20,793 nt of DNA, taken from NCBI GenBank assembly GCA_023248915.1, contig JAHFDQ010000030.1, positions 1 to 20,793 of the forward strand. Reading direction: 5' to 3'. The position numbers and the translations under genes were made by a program. Positions 7,652-15,128 of this stretch are shown here, piece after piece. The first letter of the stretch is position 1. Every line of letters starts with the position of its first letter. The notes under the pieces are model-generated. The model did no database searches, was not told the DNA's origin, and saw only the letters and a list, made by a program, of their open reading frames with translations. This DNA comes from Archangiaceae bacterium (GTDB lineage Bacteria > Myxococcota > Myxococcia > Myxococcales > Myxococcaceae).

Positions 7652-8536
7652 ATGGAGCTTCGACTGGCGCTTGCGCCGCTGTACCTGGCGGCGATATTCG
7701 GCCTCGCGGTGGCGGCGATCGCGTGGCGAACGCGCTCGCTCCCGCGCTGGCCGGGCGCCGCGGCGGCCTGCGCGGCCGTCGCGATGACCTGGGCGGTGTC
7801 GGAACCGGGCCAGGGGCCGGGCGCCTGGCTGTCGGGGAAGGCGGCGACCATGGTGGTTGGGCTCGCGTTGGCAGCAGCGGCGGCAGCTCTCGCGGCGCTC
7901 GGAAACCGACAGAGGCGGTGCGCTGAGCTGATGCTCTCGACCGCTCCGGTGCCCATCGACGAAGGGGCGCGAGAAGCGCGGCAGGCCCGGCGCCCGCGGC
8001 CGGGGCTGTACCGGGGCCGGCTGGCCACGGCCGAACCGGTGTCGTCGCCCGGGGGCGTGGTGAGCGCGTTCTACGAGGCTGAAGTGCGGCGGAAGACCGG
8101 GGACGGCACGCGAGGGTCGCTCCTCACGCGAGATCGCTCGAGCGCGCCCGACGTCGCGCTGCGGGGAGAGCGCGTCGAAGTCGCCGTGGACCTGGGCCGG
8201 AGCGAGCTTCTGGGCCCGGTGCGGCCGCGCGAGTGCCGCGTGACGCCGGTGGACGGCCTGGCGTTGCTCCGCCAGGCGGAGAGGGGCGAACCCCCGGCCG
8301 ACGCGGTCTCTCTCGAGCGGGTGGGCAAGGTGGGGGCGCGCTGCCTCATCGCCGGCCAGCTCGACCCGGGTCCGGCGGGCCAGCTTCGCCTGCACGCGCC
8401 CGCCGGCAGCCCCGCGCTCGTGGTGCTCGAGGGCGACGGCCTGGCCTACGGGCGTTCATTCCGGTGGAAGGCCTGGGCGCTGTTCGCCGCGTCGGCGGCA
8501 GTGTGCGCCGCCAGCGCCGCGTGCCTGGCGGCGTGA
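7652..8536 (+). CDS. Membrane protein, possibly GIDE-domain-like
   Basis: A 294-residue protein with hydrophobic helices at about 5-24, 34-50 and 64-84, a soluble part of about 180 residues, and a C-terminal helix at about 273-293. The layout of N-terminal helices, a domain with AFYEAEVRRK and RGERVEVAVDL, and a closing helix recalls the GIDE family (named from the mitochondrial E3 ligase MUL1/GIDE), bacterial members of which have no RING domain. This match is by eye only. ATG 7652 follows a TGAGG ribosome site at 7642-7646. It lies 50 bases after the kinase gene on the same strand and may belong to that unit. Its stop is six bases from the convergent sigma-54 activator gene, leaving no room for a separate terminator. 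Confidence 0.75.
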   Translation: MELRLALAPLYLAAIFGLAVAAIAWRTRSLPRWPGAAAACAAVAMTWAVSEPGQGPGAWLSGKAATMVVGLALAAAAAALAALGNRQRRCAELMLSTAPVPIDEGAREARQARRPRPGLYRGRLATAEPVSSPGGVVSAFYEAEVRRKTGDGTRGSLLTRDRSSAPDVALRGERVEVAVDLGRSELLGPVRPRECRVTPVDGLALLRQAERGEPPADAVSLERVGKVGARCLIAGQLDPGPAGQLRLHAPAGSPALVVLEGDGLAYGRSFRWKAWALFAASAAVCAASAACLAA

Positions 8537-8542
8537 GTCGCG

Positions 8543-10057
8543 TCAGCGCGGTTCGGCCAGCCCATAGTCGCGCAGCTTTCGGGCCAGGGTATTCCGCCCG
8601 ATGCCGAGGGCCTTCGCGGCGGCGGTGCGGTTGCCCTTGACGGCTTCTAGGACGGAGAGGACGTGCGCGCGCTCGACCTCGGCCAGGGTGCCGTGAGGGC
8701 CCGGGGCCAAAGGCTGCGCCACCAAGGGCGACTCGGCCCGGGCACCGGGTTCGTGGGACGGTAGCGGCAGGTGCTCGGAGAGAATCTCGCCTTCGCACAG
8801 CACCACCGCGCTCTCCATGCAGTTCTCGAGCTCGCGGACGTTGCCCGGCCAGCGGTAGCCCGTCAAGCGACCCAGGGCGGGCGCGGACAGCTTCGGCACC
8901 GGGTCGACGCGGTGCTTCTTCGCCGCGGCGGCGACGAAGTGGCGCGCCAGCCGCTCGAGATCGTCGGCCCCCCGGTCGCGCAGCGGGGGGAGCAGCAGCT
9001 CGACCACCTTGATGCGGTAGTAGAGGTCTTCCCGGAACTTGCCCTCGGCCACCATGCGCGCCAGGTCTCGATTGGTCGCCGCGACGATGCGGACGTCGAC
9101 CGAGACCGTCTCGTTGCCGCCGACGCGCTCGAGCTCGCGGTCCTGCAGCACGCGCAGCAGCTTGCCCTGCACCGCCAGTGGCAGCTCGCCGATCTCGTCC
9201 ACGAAGACGGTGCCTCCGTGCGCCGCTTCGAACTTGCCTTCCTGGCGCTGGTCGGCGCCGGTGTAGGCGCCGCGCTCGTGACCGAACAGCTCGTTCTCGA
9301 TCAAGCTGGCGGGCAGGGCGGCGCAGTCCACCTTCACGAACGGCAGCGCCCTTCGCCGCGAGTTCACGTGCAGAGCACGGGCGAACAGCTCTTTGCCGGT
9401 GCCGCTCTCGCCGCAGATGAGGACGGTCGCGTCGGTGCCGGCCGCCTTCTGCACCACCCTGTAGATGGCGCGCATCGGCGCCGAGTCGCCGATCACCTTG
9501 TTGAAGAAGTAGCCGACGGGAGATTGCGGCTGCTCGCGGGCGCGCTGCAGTTCCTGGAACAGGCTGGTGGCCTGTAGCGCGGTGCTGATCTCGTCCGCCA
9601 ACTCGGATAGGCGCGCCTGGTCGGCCTCGTCGAAGCGGCCCTCGCCGCGACGGTTCAGCACCTGGAGCACCCCGTAGACGAGCCCTTGGCGGTCGCGCAG
9701 CGGCACCGCGAGGAGCGAGGTGGTGCGGTAGCCGGTGAGCTTGTCGATCTCGGGGTTGAAGCGGCGCTCGCCCTTGGGGTCGGGAACGTTCACCGCTTCG
9801 CCGCTCACCGCCACGTGACCGGCGACGCCCTGGCCGAGCTTCAGGCGAATCTGCTTCAGCTCGGGCAGGTGCGCCGCGCGGCTGAAGAGCTCTCCCTTTG
9901 CCGGGTCGACCAGGTACAGGGTGCCCCGATCGGCCTGCATCGAGGCGGCCACCCGGTCGACCAGAGTCTGGAGGAACTCGTCGAGGTTGACCTCGCGCCC
10001 GACCAGCCCGCCGACGGACAGGAGCACCCGCGAGGCGTCTCTGGCCTTTTCAGTCAT
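8543..10057 (-). CDS. Sigma-54-dependent transcriptional activator with GAF sensor domain
   Basis: A 504-residue NtrC-family activator without a receiver domain. An N-terminal GAF domain (about 25-165) precedes an AAA+ domain (about 185-410) and a Fis-type DNA-binding helix-turn-helix (about 476-497, NRTAAAKALGIGRNTLARKL). The AAA+ domain has Walker A GESGTGKE (216-223), Walker B VFVDE (284-288) and the FREDLYYRIKV segment. The sigma-54 contact loop reads GAYTGA (263-268) instead of GAFTGA. The protein would remodel sigma-54 holoenzyme at -24/-12 promoters in response to a ligand or redox signal at the GAF domain. ATG 10057 is chosen; ATG 10075 and GTG 10117 are in frame, and the last overlaps the end of the upstream hydrolase gene. 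The two genes look like an operon behind the sigma-54 promoter at 11001. Confidence 0.94.
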   Translation of the reverse strand: MTEKARDASRVLLSVGGLVGREVNLDEFLQTLVDRVAASMQADRGTLYLVDPAKGELFSRAAHLPELKQIRLKLGQGVAGHVAVSGEAVNVPDPKGERRFNPEIDKLTGYRTTSLLAVPLRDRQGLVYGVLQVLNRRGEGRFDEADQARLSELADEISTALQATSLFQELQRAREQPQSPVGYFFNKVIGDSAPMRAIYRVVQKAAGTDATVLICGESGTGKELFARALHVNSRRRALPFVKVDCAALPASLIENELFGHERGAYTGADQRQEGKFEAAHGGTVFVDEIGELPLAVQGKLLRVLQDRELERVGGNETVSVDVRIVAATNRDLARMVAEGKFREDLYYRIKVVELLLPPLRDRGADDLERLARHFVAAAAKKHRVDPVPKLSAPALGRLTGYRWPGNVRELENCMESAVVLCEGEILSEHLPLPSHEPGARAESPLVAQPLAPGPHGTLAEVERAHVLSVLEAVKGNRTAAAKALGIGRNTLARKLRDYGLAEPR

Positions 10058-10109
10058 TCCGGGAAGGGGCGGCATGAAGAACGCCGGGCCCGCCTTATAG
10101 CAGCTGAGG

Positions 10110-10958
10110 TCACGCACAGCGGGCCGAGATCTCGCCGAAGAAGACGCGCTTGCCCTCGCGCGCCGGTTCGGTCGGAGCGAAGTAGCTGCGGGCCTCTTCG
10201 GCCATCAGCTCGACCTGGTCGTCGTTGTGCGCCGGATCGTGGTGGAAGAGGAACAGCCGCCGGGCCTGGGCGGCGAAGGCGATCTTCGCCGCGTCCACCA
10301 TGGTCGAGTGGCCCCAACCCTTCTTCGACGGGCCCTTGCCGCCCGCGTACTCGTCGGGGGTGTACTGCGCGTCGAGGCAGACGGCGTCGGCCCCGTCCAT
10401 CGCCGCGGCGATCGACGGCGTCAGGGTGGCGAGCGACAGCTCGACGTCGGTCATGTAGACGAAGCGCCTGCCGCCCGCCTCGACGCGGTAGCCCAGGCAC
10501 CCGTTGGGGTGCGGCACCGAGAAGGGCAGCACGTTGAAGGGGCCCACCTCGAACGGCTGGTCGGCGACGACCGGGCCGAAGGACAGCTTCGCGCGCATGG
10601 CGGCGAGCGGCACCGGGAAGTTGGGTGCTTCCATCTGGCGGGACAGCACCCGCCGAAGCTCGCCCTCGCCGCCGCCACCGAGCAGCGTCAGCTCGCTGGC
10701 GGGGTGGTAGGCCGGGCTGAAGAACGGGAAGCCCTGAACGTGATCCCAATGCAGGTGCGAGAAGAGCAACGTCGCCCGGACGGGCGCCTCGGCGCGGAGC
10801 AGCTCATCGCCCAGCCCGCGGATGCCCGTGCCGGCGTCGAGGATCAACCGGTGGCCCTGGTGGATAACTTCCACGCATGAGGTGTTGCCGCCGATGCGCG
10901 CGACTTGCGAGCCCGATGCCGCGACGCTGCCTCGAACTCCCCAGAATCGGACTTCCAT
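10110..10958 (-). CDS. MBL-fold metallo-hydrolase (PhnP/RNase Z-like group)
   Basis: A 282-residue protein of the metallo-beta-lactamase fold. The N-terminus MEVRFWGVRGS...GGNTSCVEV is typical of the COG1235-like branch. Metal ligands are visible: His68, His70, Asp72 and His73 (SHLHWDH), His150 (SVPHPNG), Asp171 (MTDVE) and His239 or His240 (FLFHHD). The set is complete for a two-metal phosphodiesterase-type centre. The substrate cannot be read from the sequence; members act on cyclic phosphodiesters, RNA or other esters. The start at ATG 10958 is supported by a strong AGGAGG ribosome site. Its stop lies just upstream of the activator gene. Because a sigma-54-type promoter precedes it, the activator encoded next door may control it. 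Confidence 0.9.
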   Translation of the reverse strand: MEVRFWGVRGSVAASGSQVARIGGNTSCVEVIHQGHRLILDAGTGIRGLGDELLRAEAPVRATLLFSHLHWDHVQGFPFFSPAYHPASELTLLGGGGEGELRRVLSRQMEAPNFPVPLAAMRAKLSFGPVVADQPFEVGPFNVLPFSVPHPNGCLGYRVEAGGRRFVYMTDVELSLATLTPSIAAAMDGADAVCLDAQYTPDEYAGGKGPSKKGWGHSTMVDAAKIAFAAQARRLFLFHHDPAHNDDQVELMAEEARSYFAPTEPAREGKRVFFGEISARCA

Positions 10959-10964
10959 GGCGTT

Positions 10965-10970
10965 CCTCCT
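10965..10970 (-). promoter_or_regulatory. Ribosome binding site of the MBL hydrolase gene
   Basis: On the minus strand AGGAGG ends six bases before ATG 10958, an ideal spacing. It is the strongest Shine-Dalgarno match on the minus strand of this window and fixes the start. Confidence 0.85.
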
Positions 10971-11000
10971 GACCCGGCTGTCGCGGTCAAAGAGGGGTAG

Positions 11001-11016
11001 AGCAAGCGCGCTGCCA
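11001..11016 (-). promoter_or_regulatory. Predicted sigma-54 (-24/-12) promoter for the MBL hydrolase-activator pair
   Basis: On the minus strand TGGCAGCGCGCTTGCT matches the sigma-54 consensus TGGCAC(G)-N4-TTGC(A/T), with exactly ten bases between the invariant GG and GC. It would start transcription about 11-12 bases downstream, giving a leader of about 30 bases before ATG 10958, with the AGGAGG site inside it. The rest of the gap 10959-11101 shows no other clear promoter. A weak dyad (TCGGCC...GGCCGA, about 11042-11063) lies upstream and might be an activator site or a terminator stem of the MCE operon. Confidence 0.7.
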
Positions 11017-11101
11017 CGGGTAAGGCCCCGGAACCTGAGAGGTCGGCCACTGTGGGATGGGCCGAGCTGGTGCGGCGGGGTGATCGGCTACGGCGCGCCC
11101 G

Positions 11102-12115
11102 TCAGTCCTTCCAGAGCATCTTCCAGGGGTGCTTTCGCAGGTCGCTGACGAGGCTCTTCAGGTCGTCGTAGAGCTGGGCGTCTTTCAGCGACTTGCCGGC
11201 GGTGCCTTCCCCGGCCTCGATGCGGGCGAGAATCCGGTCGCCGCGCTCGGCCAGGGTTTCGAGCCGGTCGCCGGCGGAGGCGTACTTGTCGAGCGCCCTC
11301 TTCAGGCGCGCGCCGTCCTCGGCGTTGAAGCCCCCGGAGAGGGCGGCGAGGCCCCCCACCGCCTTGCCCGCTTCGGTCGTCAACCCAGGCAGCGACTGCC
11401 GCAGCACCTTGGCGCTCTCGGCAGCGTCGTCGAGCAACCGCGCTCCCTTGCCGCCGGCCTCGAGGTCGGCGCGGGCGAGCTGGGAGAGCGCCCGCAAGTC
11501 CTTGGCGGCCAGCGCCAGCTCTTCGGCGATGGCGTGGAAGTCGCCGCGGTTCTCGGACAGCACTCCGTCGACGGTGTGCGACAGGCTGGACACGCCGCTG
11601 ACCAGCGTCTTCAACGCCTGGGGATCTTCCTCGAGCACCTTGCTCGCCGAGTCGAGGAAGTTGGACAGCCGGTTGGCGACGAGATCGAGGCGCGGCGCGT
11701 CGACGCCCCGAATCGGCTTCCCCGGTGGCAGGGCAGCCGCGCGGGCCGACCCCGGGTACACCTCGAGGTAGGCCTCTCCCAGCGGCCCGGTGGTGGCGAT
11801 GGTGACCGACGCGTCCTCTTTGAGGGCGGCGACGGACGCCGGCTCGATCGACAGGTCCATGCGCACCGGCAGGGGCGAGCCGTCCGCGTCACGGCGATCG
11901 GGCGTCAGCACGATGCGCTCGACGCGGCCGACCGGCACGCCGCCCTGCTTCACCGGCGCCCCCTTCACCACGTTGCCGGTGTGGCTGAACTCCACCGCCA
12001 GGGCGGGCGTGCGGCCGAGGTTCAGCTCGCCCATCAGGTACAGGAGCCCCAGGCAGCCGCCGATCGCGGCCAGCAGGAAGGCTCCGACCTTGATCTCCAA
12101 CCGCCGCTCATCCAT
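11102..12115 (-). CDS. MCE-domain (MlaD-like) lipid transport protein
   Basis: A 337-residue protein. A short cytoplasmic start (MDERRLEIKVG) leads to one membrane helix (about 10-29), then a single MCE domain (about 37-122, with VKGAPVKQGGVPVGRVERI and GPLGEAYLEVYPG). A long alpha-helical region (about 142-300) follows and ends in the family C-terminal pattern AGEGTAGKSLKDAQLYDDL...HPWKML. MCE proteins form hexameric rings that carry phospholipids or other lipids across the periplasm; the helical tail may extend the channel. It is the last gene of the transporter operon and overlaps the ATPase gene before it by eight bases (ATG within GTGCGTGATGGATGA). No lipobox is present, so it is probably anchored in the inner membrane. 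Confidence 0.92.
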   Translation of the reverse strand: MDERRLEIKVGAFLLAAIGGCLGLLYLMGELNLGRTPALAVEFSHTGNVVKGAPVKQGGVPVGRVERIVLTPDRRDADGSPLPVRMDLSIEPASVAALKEDASVTIATTGPLGEAYLEVYPGSARAAALPPGKPIRGVDAPRLDLVANRLSNFLDSASKVLEEDPQALKTLVSGVSSLSHTVDGVLSENRGDFHAIAEELALAAKDLRALSQLARADLEAGGKGARLLDDAAESAKVLRQSLPGLTTEAGKAVGGLAALSGGFNAEDGARLKRALDKYASAGDRLETLAERGDRILARIEAGEGTAGKSLKDAQLYDDLKSLVSDLRKHPWKMLWKD

Positions 12116-12860
12116 CACGCACCTCGACAGGAGGCGAGGCCGCCGACAAGAGCGCCCGCACCTCGGGATCGTCAGACGAAAAAAACCCGTCGCGAGAACC
12201 GAACAGCTTCGCCCGCCCGTTCGCCACCAGCAACACCCGGTCGGCCATCGCGCCGAGCGACGCATAATCGTGCGACACGACCAGCGCGCCAAGCCCTTCC
12301 CGACGGAGCACGGCGATGGCGCCGTTCACCTGGGCGGTGGCGCCCCGGTCGAGCCCGGTGGTGGGTTCGTCGAGCAAGAGCACCTCGGGCCCCATCACCA
12401 ACGCGCGGGCGATGGCGGCGCGCTTCTTCAGGCCCGGCCCGACGGCCGGTGGGTAGGCGTGGGCGTGTTCCGCCAGCCCGACCCGGGCCAGGGCGTTTGC
12501 GACCTCGGTTCCAGCGCCCGGGTTGCCGCGCTGGCCGGCCAACCCGACGTTCTCGGCGAGCGTCAGCCAGTCGAGCAGCGCCGGCCCTTGGACCAGGTAC
12601 GGGGCCCGGGCCCGAAGGGCGCGCAGCTGGCGCTCCGGGGCGCGGTGCACGTCGACGCCGAGCAGGTCGACTTCGCCGGCTGAAGGACGCAGCAGGCCCA
12701 CCGCCAGCCGGCAGAGCACGCTCTTGCCGCTGCCCGACTTGCCCACCACGAAGGTGAGGCCGTCGAGCGGCACCTCGCAGGAAAGCCCGTCGACGATGGG
12801 CGCGGCCCCGTCGAAGGCCAGGCGAACGCCGCGGAACGAAAGGGTGGGTGGCGAGCTCAT
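12108..12860 (-). CDS. MCE transporter ATPase 1 (MlaF-like), degenerate signature motif
   Basis: A 250-residue ABC ATPase. Walker A GKSGSGKS (40-47), Q-loop Gln91, Walker B LLLDEP with catalytic Glu165, D-loop TTGLD and switch His197 (VVSHD) are all intact. The ABC signature, normally LSGGM or LSGGQ, reads VGPGL (140-144, before KKRAAIARAL), so the key Ser and one Gly are lost. In an ABC dimer the signature of one subunit completes the ATP site of the other, so this subunit would supply a good Walker side but a poor signature side. Its start overlaps the stop of the preceding permease gene as ATGA. It most likely pairs with the ATPase encoded at 14380-15069. Confidence 0.93.
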   Translation of the reverse strand: MSSPPTLSFRGVRLAFDGAAPIVDGLSCEVPLDGLTFVVGKSGSGKSVLCRLAVGLLRPSAGEVDLLGVDVHRAPERQLRALRARAPYLVQGPALLDWLTLAENVGLAGQRGNPGAGTEVANALARVGLAEHAHAYPPAVGPGLKKRAAIARALVMGPEVLLLDEPTTGLDRGATAQVNGAIAVLRREGLGALVVSHDYASLGAMADRVLLVANGRAKLFGSRDGFFSSDDPEVRALLSAASPPVEVRDG

Positions 12861-13600
12861 GCCCGGGCGAGGAGGAACAGGACGGCGATGAAGAAGTCGA
12901 TGACCAGGCACCCGAGCGCCGCGTCCACCACGCCGAGCGTCACCGCGCTGCCCACCGCGGCGGCTCCACCCCGCGCCGAGAGCCCCCGGGCCGACGCCGC
13001 CGCGGGGATGAACAGGCCGCACAGCACGGCCTTGCTCGCCCCGCAAGCCACGTCGCCCCAGTCCACGAAGCGGCCGTCCATGTAGCTGAAGCCGTCGGCC
13101 CCGTAGGCCAGCGACACGGTCGCGACGGCCGAGGCGGTCGCAGCCACTGTGCCCAACACGCACAGGGCCGGCACCACGACGGCCGACGCCAGCACCCGCG
13201 GCGCGACCAGGTCGGCCAGCGGGTCTCCGGCCGACATCTCGAGCGCTTCGACCTGCTCGTTCACCGTCATCGAGGCCAGCTCGGCCGAGGACGAAGCGGC
13301 GGCCCGCGCCGCGGCCAGGAGCGAGACGGTGAGCGGGCCGAACTCGCGCACCAGGAGCTCGAAGTAGGCGGGGCCGACGACGGTGATGTTGCCGGTGAAG
13401 CGCCGCGCCTGCTGGTGGGCGATGGCCACCATCACCGTGCCGAAGAAGCCGAGGCCCGAGACCACCAGCCACGCCGACCGGTTGCCCATCTCGTAGGCCT
13501 GCCTCAGCACCTCGCGAAGCGACACGCCCCGCCGGAAGGACTGGCGCAGCGCGCGGGCGAGCAACAGCCAGGGGGCGCCGATGCCGGCCAGGGCGCTCAC
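12857..13600 (-). CDS. MCE transporter permease 1 (MlaE-like)
   Basis: A 247-residue integral membrane protein with about five to six hydrophobic helices. The family core is visible at about 98-140: ARAAASSSAELASMTVNEQVEALEM...DPLADLVAPRVLA. It keeps the conserved EQ pair (Glu115-Gln116) in the loop thought to contact the ATPase. It begins with GTG 13600, which overlaps the TGA of the preceding permease gene as GTGA, and its own stop overlaps the next ATPase start as ATGA. It differs clearly from the neighbouring permease, so the transport core is probably a heterodimer. Confidence 0.9.
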   Translation of the reverse strand: MSALAGIGAPWLLLARALRQSFRRGVSLREVLRQAYEMGNRSAWLVVSGLGFFGTVMVAIAHQQARRFTGNITVVGPAYFELLVREFGPLTVSLLAAARAAASSSAELASMTVNEQVEALEMSAGDPLADLVAPRVLASAVVVPALCVLGTVAATASAVATVSLAYGADGFSYMDGRFVDWGDVACGASKAVLCGLFIPAAASARGLSARGGAAAVGSAVTLGVVDAALGCLVIDFFIAVLFLLARA

Positions 13601-14379
13601 GTGAGCAGCGCTCCGAGCAGCGGCGTCAGAATGAAGTCGAGCGCGAAGATGGCGGCCGAGCTCCACACGACGGCGGCGGCGGCGGCGTGGCCGACGGCCC
13701 GGGCGCCTCCCTGGGCGCGCAACCCGGCGGTGGTCGAGATGAGCGCGATGGTGAGCCCGAAGCAGAAGGACTTGATCACTCCCGCGGCCAGGTCGCCGAA
13801 GCCGAGAAGCTGTTCGAAGCTCTCGAAGAAGACCCGGACCGGAAGGCCCAGGGTGAAGAAGGCGGCCGCCGCTTCCCACAGCACCGCCAGGGCGAAGGTG
13901 ACGGTCGCCAGCCCCGCCACCGACAGCGAGGTGGCGACGACGCGCGGGGCGACGAGGAGCGCGAACGGGTCTAACGAGATGCCGCGAAGGCCGTCGAGCT
14001 GGCCGCCGACGTTGAGCGAAGCCAGCTCGGCCGCGTTTCGGCCCCCGACGCGCGCGGCCATCATCAGGCCGAGCAGCAGCGGGCCGAACTCCCACACCAC
14101 CGAGAACCCCGCGGCCCAACCCAGATAGTTGCGGGCTCCGAAGCGCTGCACGTAGAGGCTGGTCTGCAGCACCACCGTCGCGCCGATGAGGGTGGCGATC
14201 ACCCCGGACAGCGGCAGCGACCGGTAACCGAATAGCACCAGGCCGCGAACCAACTCGCGCCGGTCGAGGCTTCGAAGCTGCAGGATTGTCCGGCCCAGCA
14301 CCATCGCCAGAGCGCCCGACGCCTGGGCGGCCTCGAGGGCGGTGGCGCCGGCCCAGGCCGGAATGGCCGACGCGCGCAC
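13597..14379 (-). CDS. MCE transporter permease 2 (MlaE-like)
   Basis: A 260-residue integral membrane protein of the MlaE family, with an amphipathic N-terminal region and about five to six hydrophobic helices. The core reads VGGRNAAELASLNVGGQLDGLRGISLDPFALLVAPRVVA (about 111-149, broken here only by its length). The usual EQ pair is GQ (Gly126-Gln127). The start GTG 14379 comes directly after the TAG of the upstream ATPase gene with no spacer, which suggests translational coupling. The differences from permease 1 in the ATPase-contact loop match the differences between the two ATPases. Confidence 0.9.
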   Translation of the reverse strand: MRASAIPAWAGATALEAAQASGALAMVLGRTILQLRSLDRRELVRGLVLFGYRSLPLSGVIATLIGATVVLQTSLYVQRFGARNYLGWAAGFSVVWEFGPLLLGLMMAARVGGRNAAELASLNVGGQLDGLRGISLDPFALLVAPRVVATSLSVAGLATVTFALAVLWEAAAAFFTLGLPVRVFFESFEQLLGFGDLAAGVIKSFCFGLTIALISTTAGLRAQGGARAVGHAAAAAVVWSSAAIFALDFILTPLLGALLT

Positions 14380-15069
14380 CTAGGCGGCCCCCCGCTCGAG
14401 CACGCGGGCATCGGGTGGGCCGTCGTAGGTGACGCGCCCGCGCTCGACCCAGACCCAGCGGCGCAAGGCCAGGCCCGGGGGCGGTTCGGTCGCGCAAACC
14501 ACCAGCGTGCGACCTCGCGAGACCTCGAGCAGCAGCCGGGCGACCCCGAGGCCGGTGTGCGGGTCGAGCCCTGCCAGCGGATCATCCGCGAGGAGCACCG
14601 AGGGGCGCGCGACGATCGCCCGGGCGATGCCGGCGCGGCGACGCATGCCCCCGGACAGCCGTTCGGGAAAGCGGTCGGCCGCGTCGGCCAGTCCCACTTC
14701 CCCGAGCACATCGCGCGCGCGTGTGAGGGCCTCGGCGCGGGGGACTCCGCGGTTGGTCAGCGGCAGCAGCACGTTTCCGAGGACGGGCAGCGAGTCGAAG
14801 AGCGCGTCGGTCTGGAACACCATGCCGAAGCCGGCCTGCCGCGCGCGTCGGTCGTCGGGACGAAGGGCGTAGACGTCGTCGCCGTCCCACCGGACAGCCC
14901 CGGCCGTCGGCCGGCACAGCCCCGCCAGCGCCTTGAGCAGCGTCGTCTTGCCCGACGCGGCGTTGCCCAGCACCAGCAGGTGGTCGCCCGCCGGAATGGC
15001 GAGGTCGACCTCGTCGAGGGCGGCGGTGGGCCCGAAGCGGAGGTCGAGCTTCTCGGTGCGGAGGTTCAA
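14380..15069 (-). CDS. MCE transporter ATPase 2 (MlaF-like), Walker B Glu to Asp and no switch His
   Basis: A 229-residue ABC ATPase. Walker A GNAASGKT (35-42), Q-loop Gln86 and a canonical signature LSGGM (138-142) are present. Walker B reads LLADDP, so the catalytic Glu is Asp163. The switch-histidine segment reads VVCATEPPP, with Thr194 or Ala193 where His is expected. Both changes were checked at codon level (GAT GAT CCG; TGC GCG ACC GAA). The subunit can probably bind ATP but hydrolyse it poorly, while lending a good signature to its partner. The start is uncertain: TTG 15069 gives a normal ABC N-terminus, and TTG 15135 would add 22 residues running across the divergent promoter region. 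Confidence 0.9.
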   Translation of the reverse strand: MNLRTEKLDLRFGPTAALDEVDLAIPAGDHLLVLGNAASGKTTLLKALAGLCRPTAGAVRWDGDDVYALRPDDRRARQAGFGMVFQTDALFDSLPVLGNVLLPLTNRGVPRAEALTRARDVLGEVGLADAADRFPERLSGGMRRRAGIARAIVARPSVLLADDPLAGLDPHTGLGVARLLLEVSRGRTLVVCATEPPPGLALRRWVWVERGRVTYDGPPDARVLERGAA

Positions 15070-15128
15070 CGACGGGCAACTTACCTGGCTTGAAAGGGGC
15101 AGGCGAGGGCGGTACGACGACGGACAGA
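15070..15128. other. Short divergent intergenic region between the MCE and RND operons
   Basis: About 59 bases separate the chosen starts of the two divergent operons, so their promoters must overlap here or lie inside the first genes. No clear -35/-10 pair is visible. A partial sigma-54 look-alike (TGGCTTGAAAGGGGCA, 15086-15101) has the right spacing but the wrong -12 element. A palindromic repeat begins just inside the TolC-like gene at 15138. Confidence 0.5.

Noticed and set aside
8537..8542. Bidirectional terminator between the convergent genes
   Set aside because: Only six bases separate the two stops and no stem with a T-run is visible nearby.
13601..14497. Upstream extension of permease 1 to a 546-residue frame
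   Set aside because: The extra N-terminal part is Arg/Pro-rich and antiparallel in character to the real permease 2 frame; GTG 13600 with its GTGA overlap is the natural start.
15086..15101. TGGCTTGAAAGGGGCA as a sigma-54 promoter for the TolC operon
   Set aside because: GG-N10-GC spacing is right, but the -12 element is GGGC instead of TTGC, and the start codon would be unusually placed.
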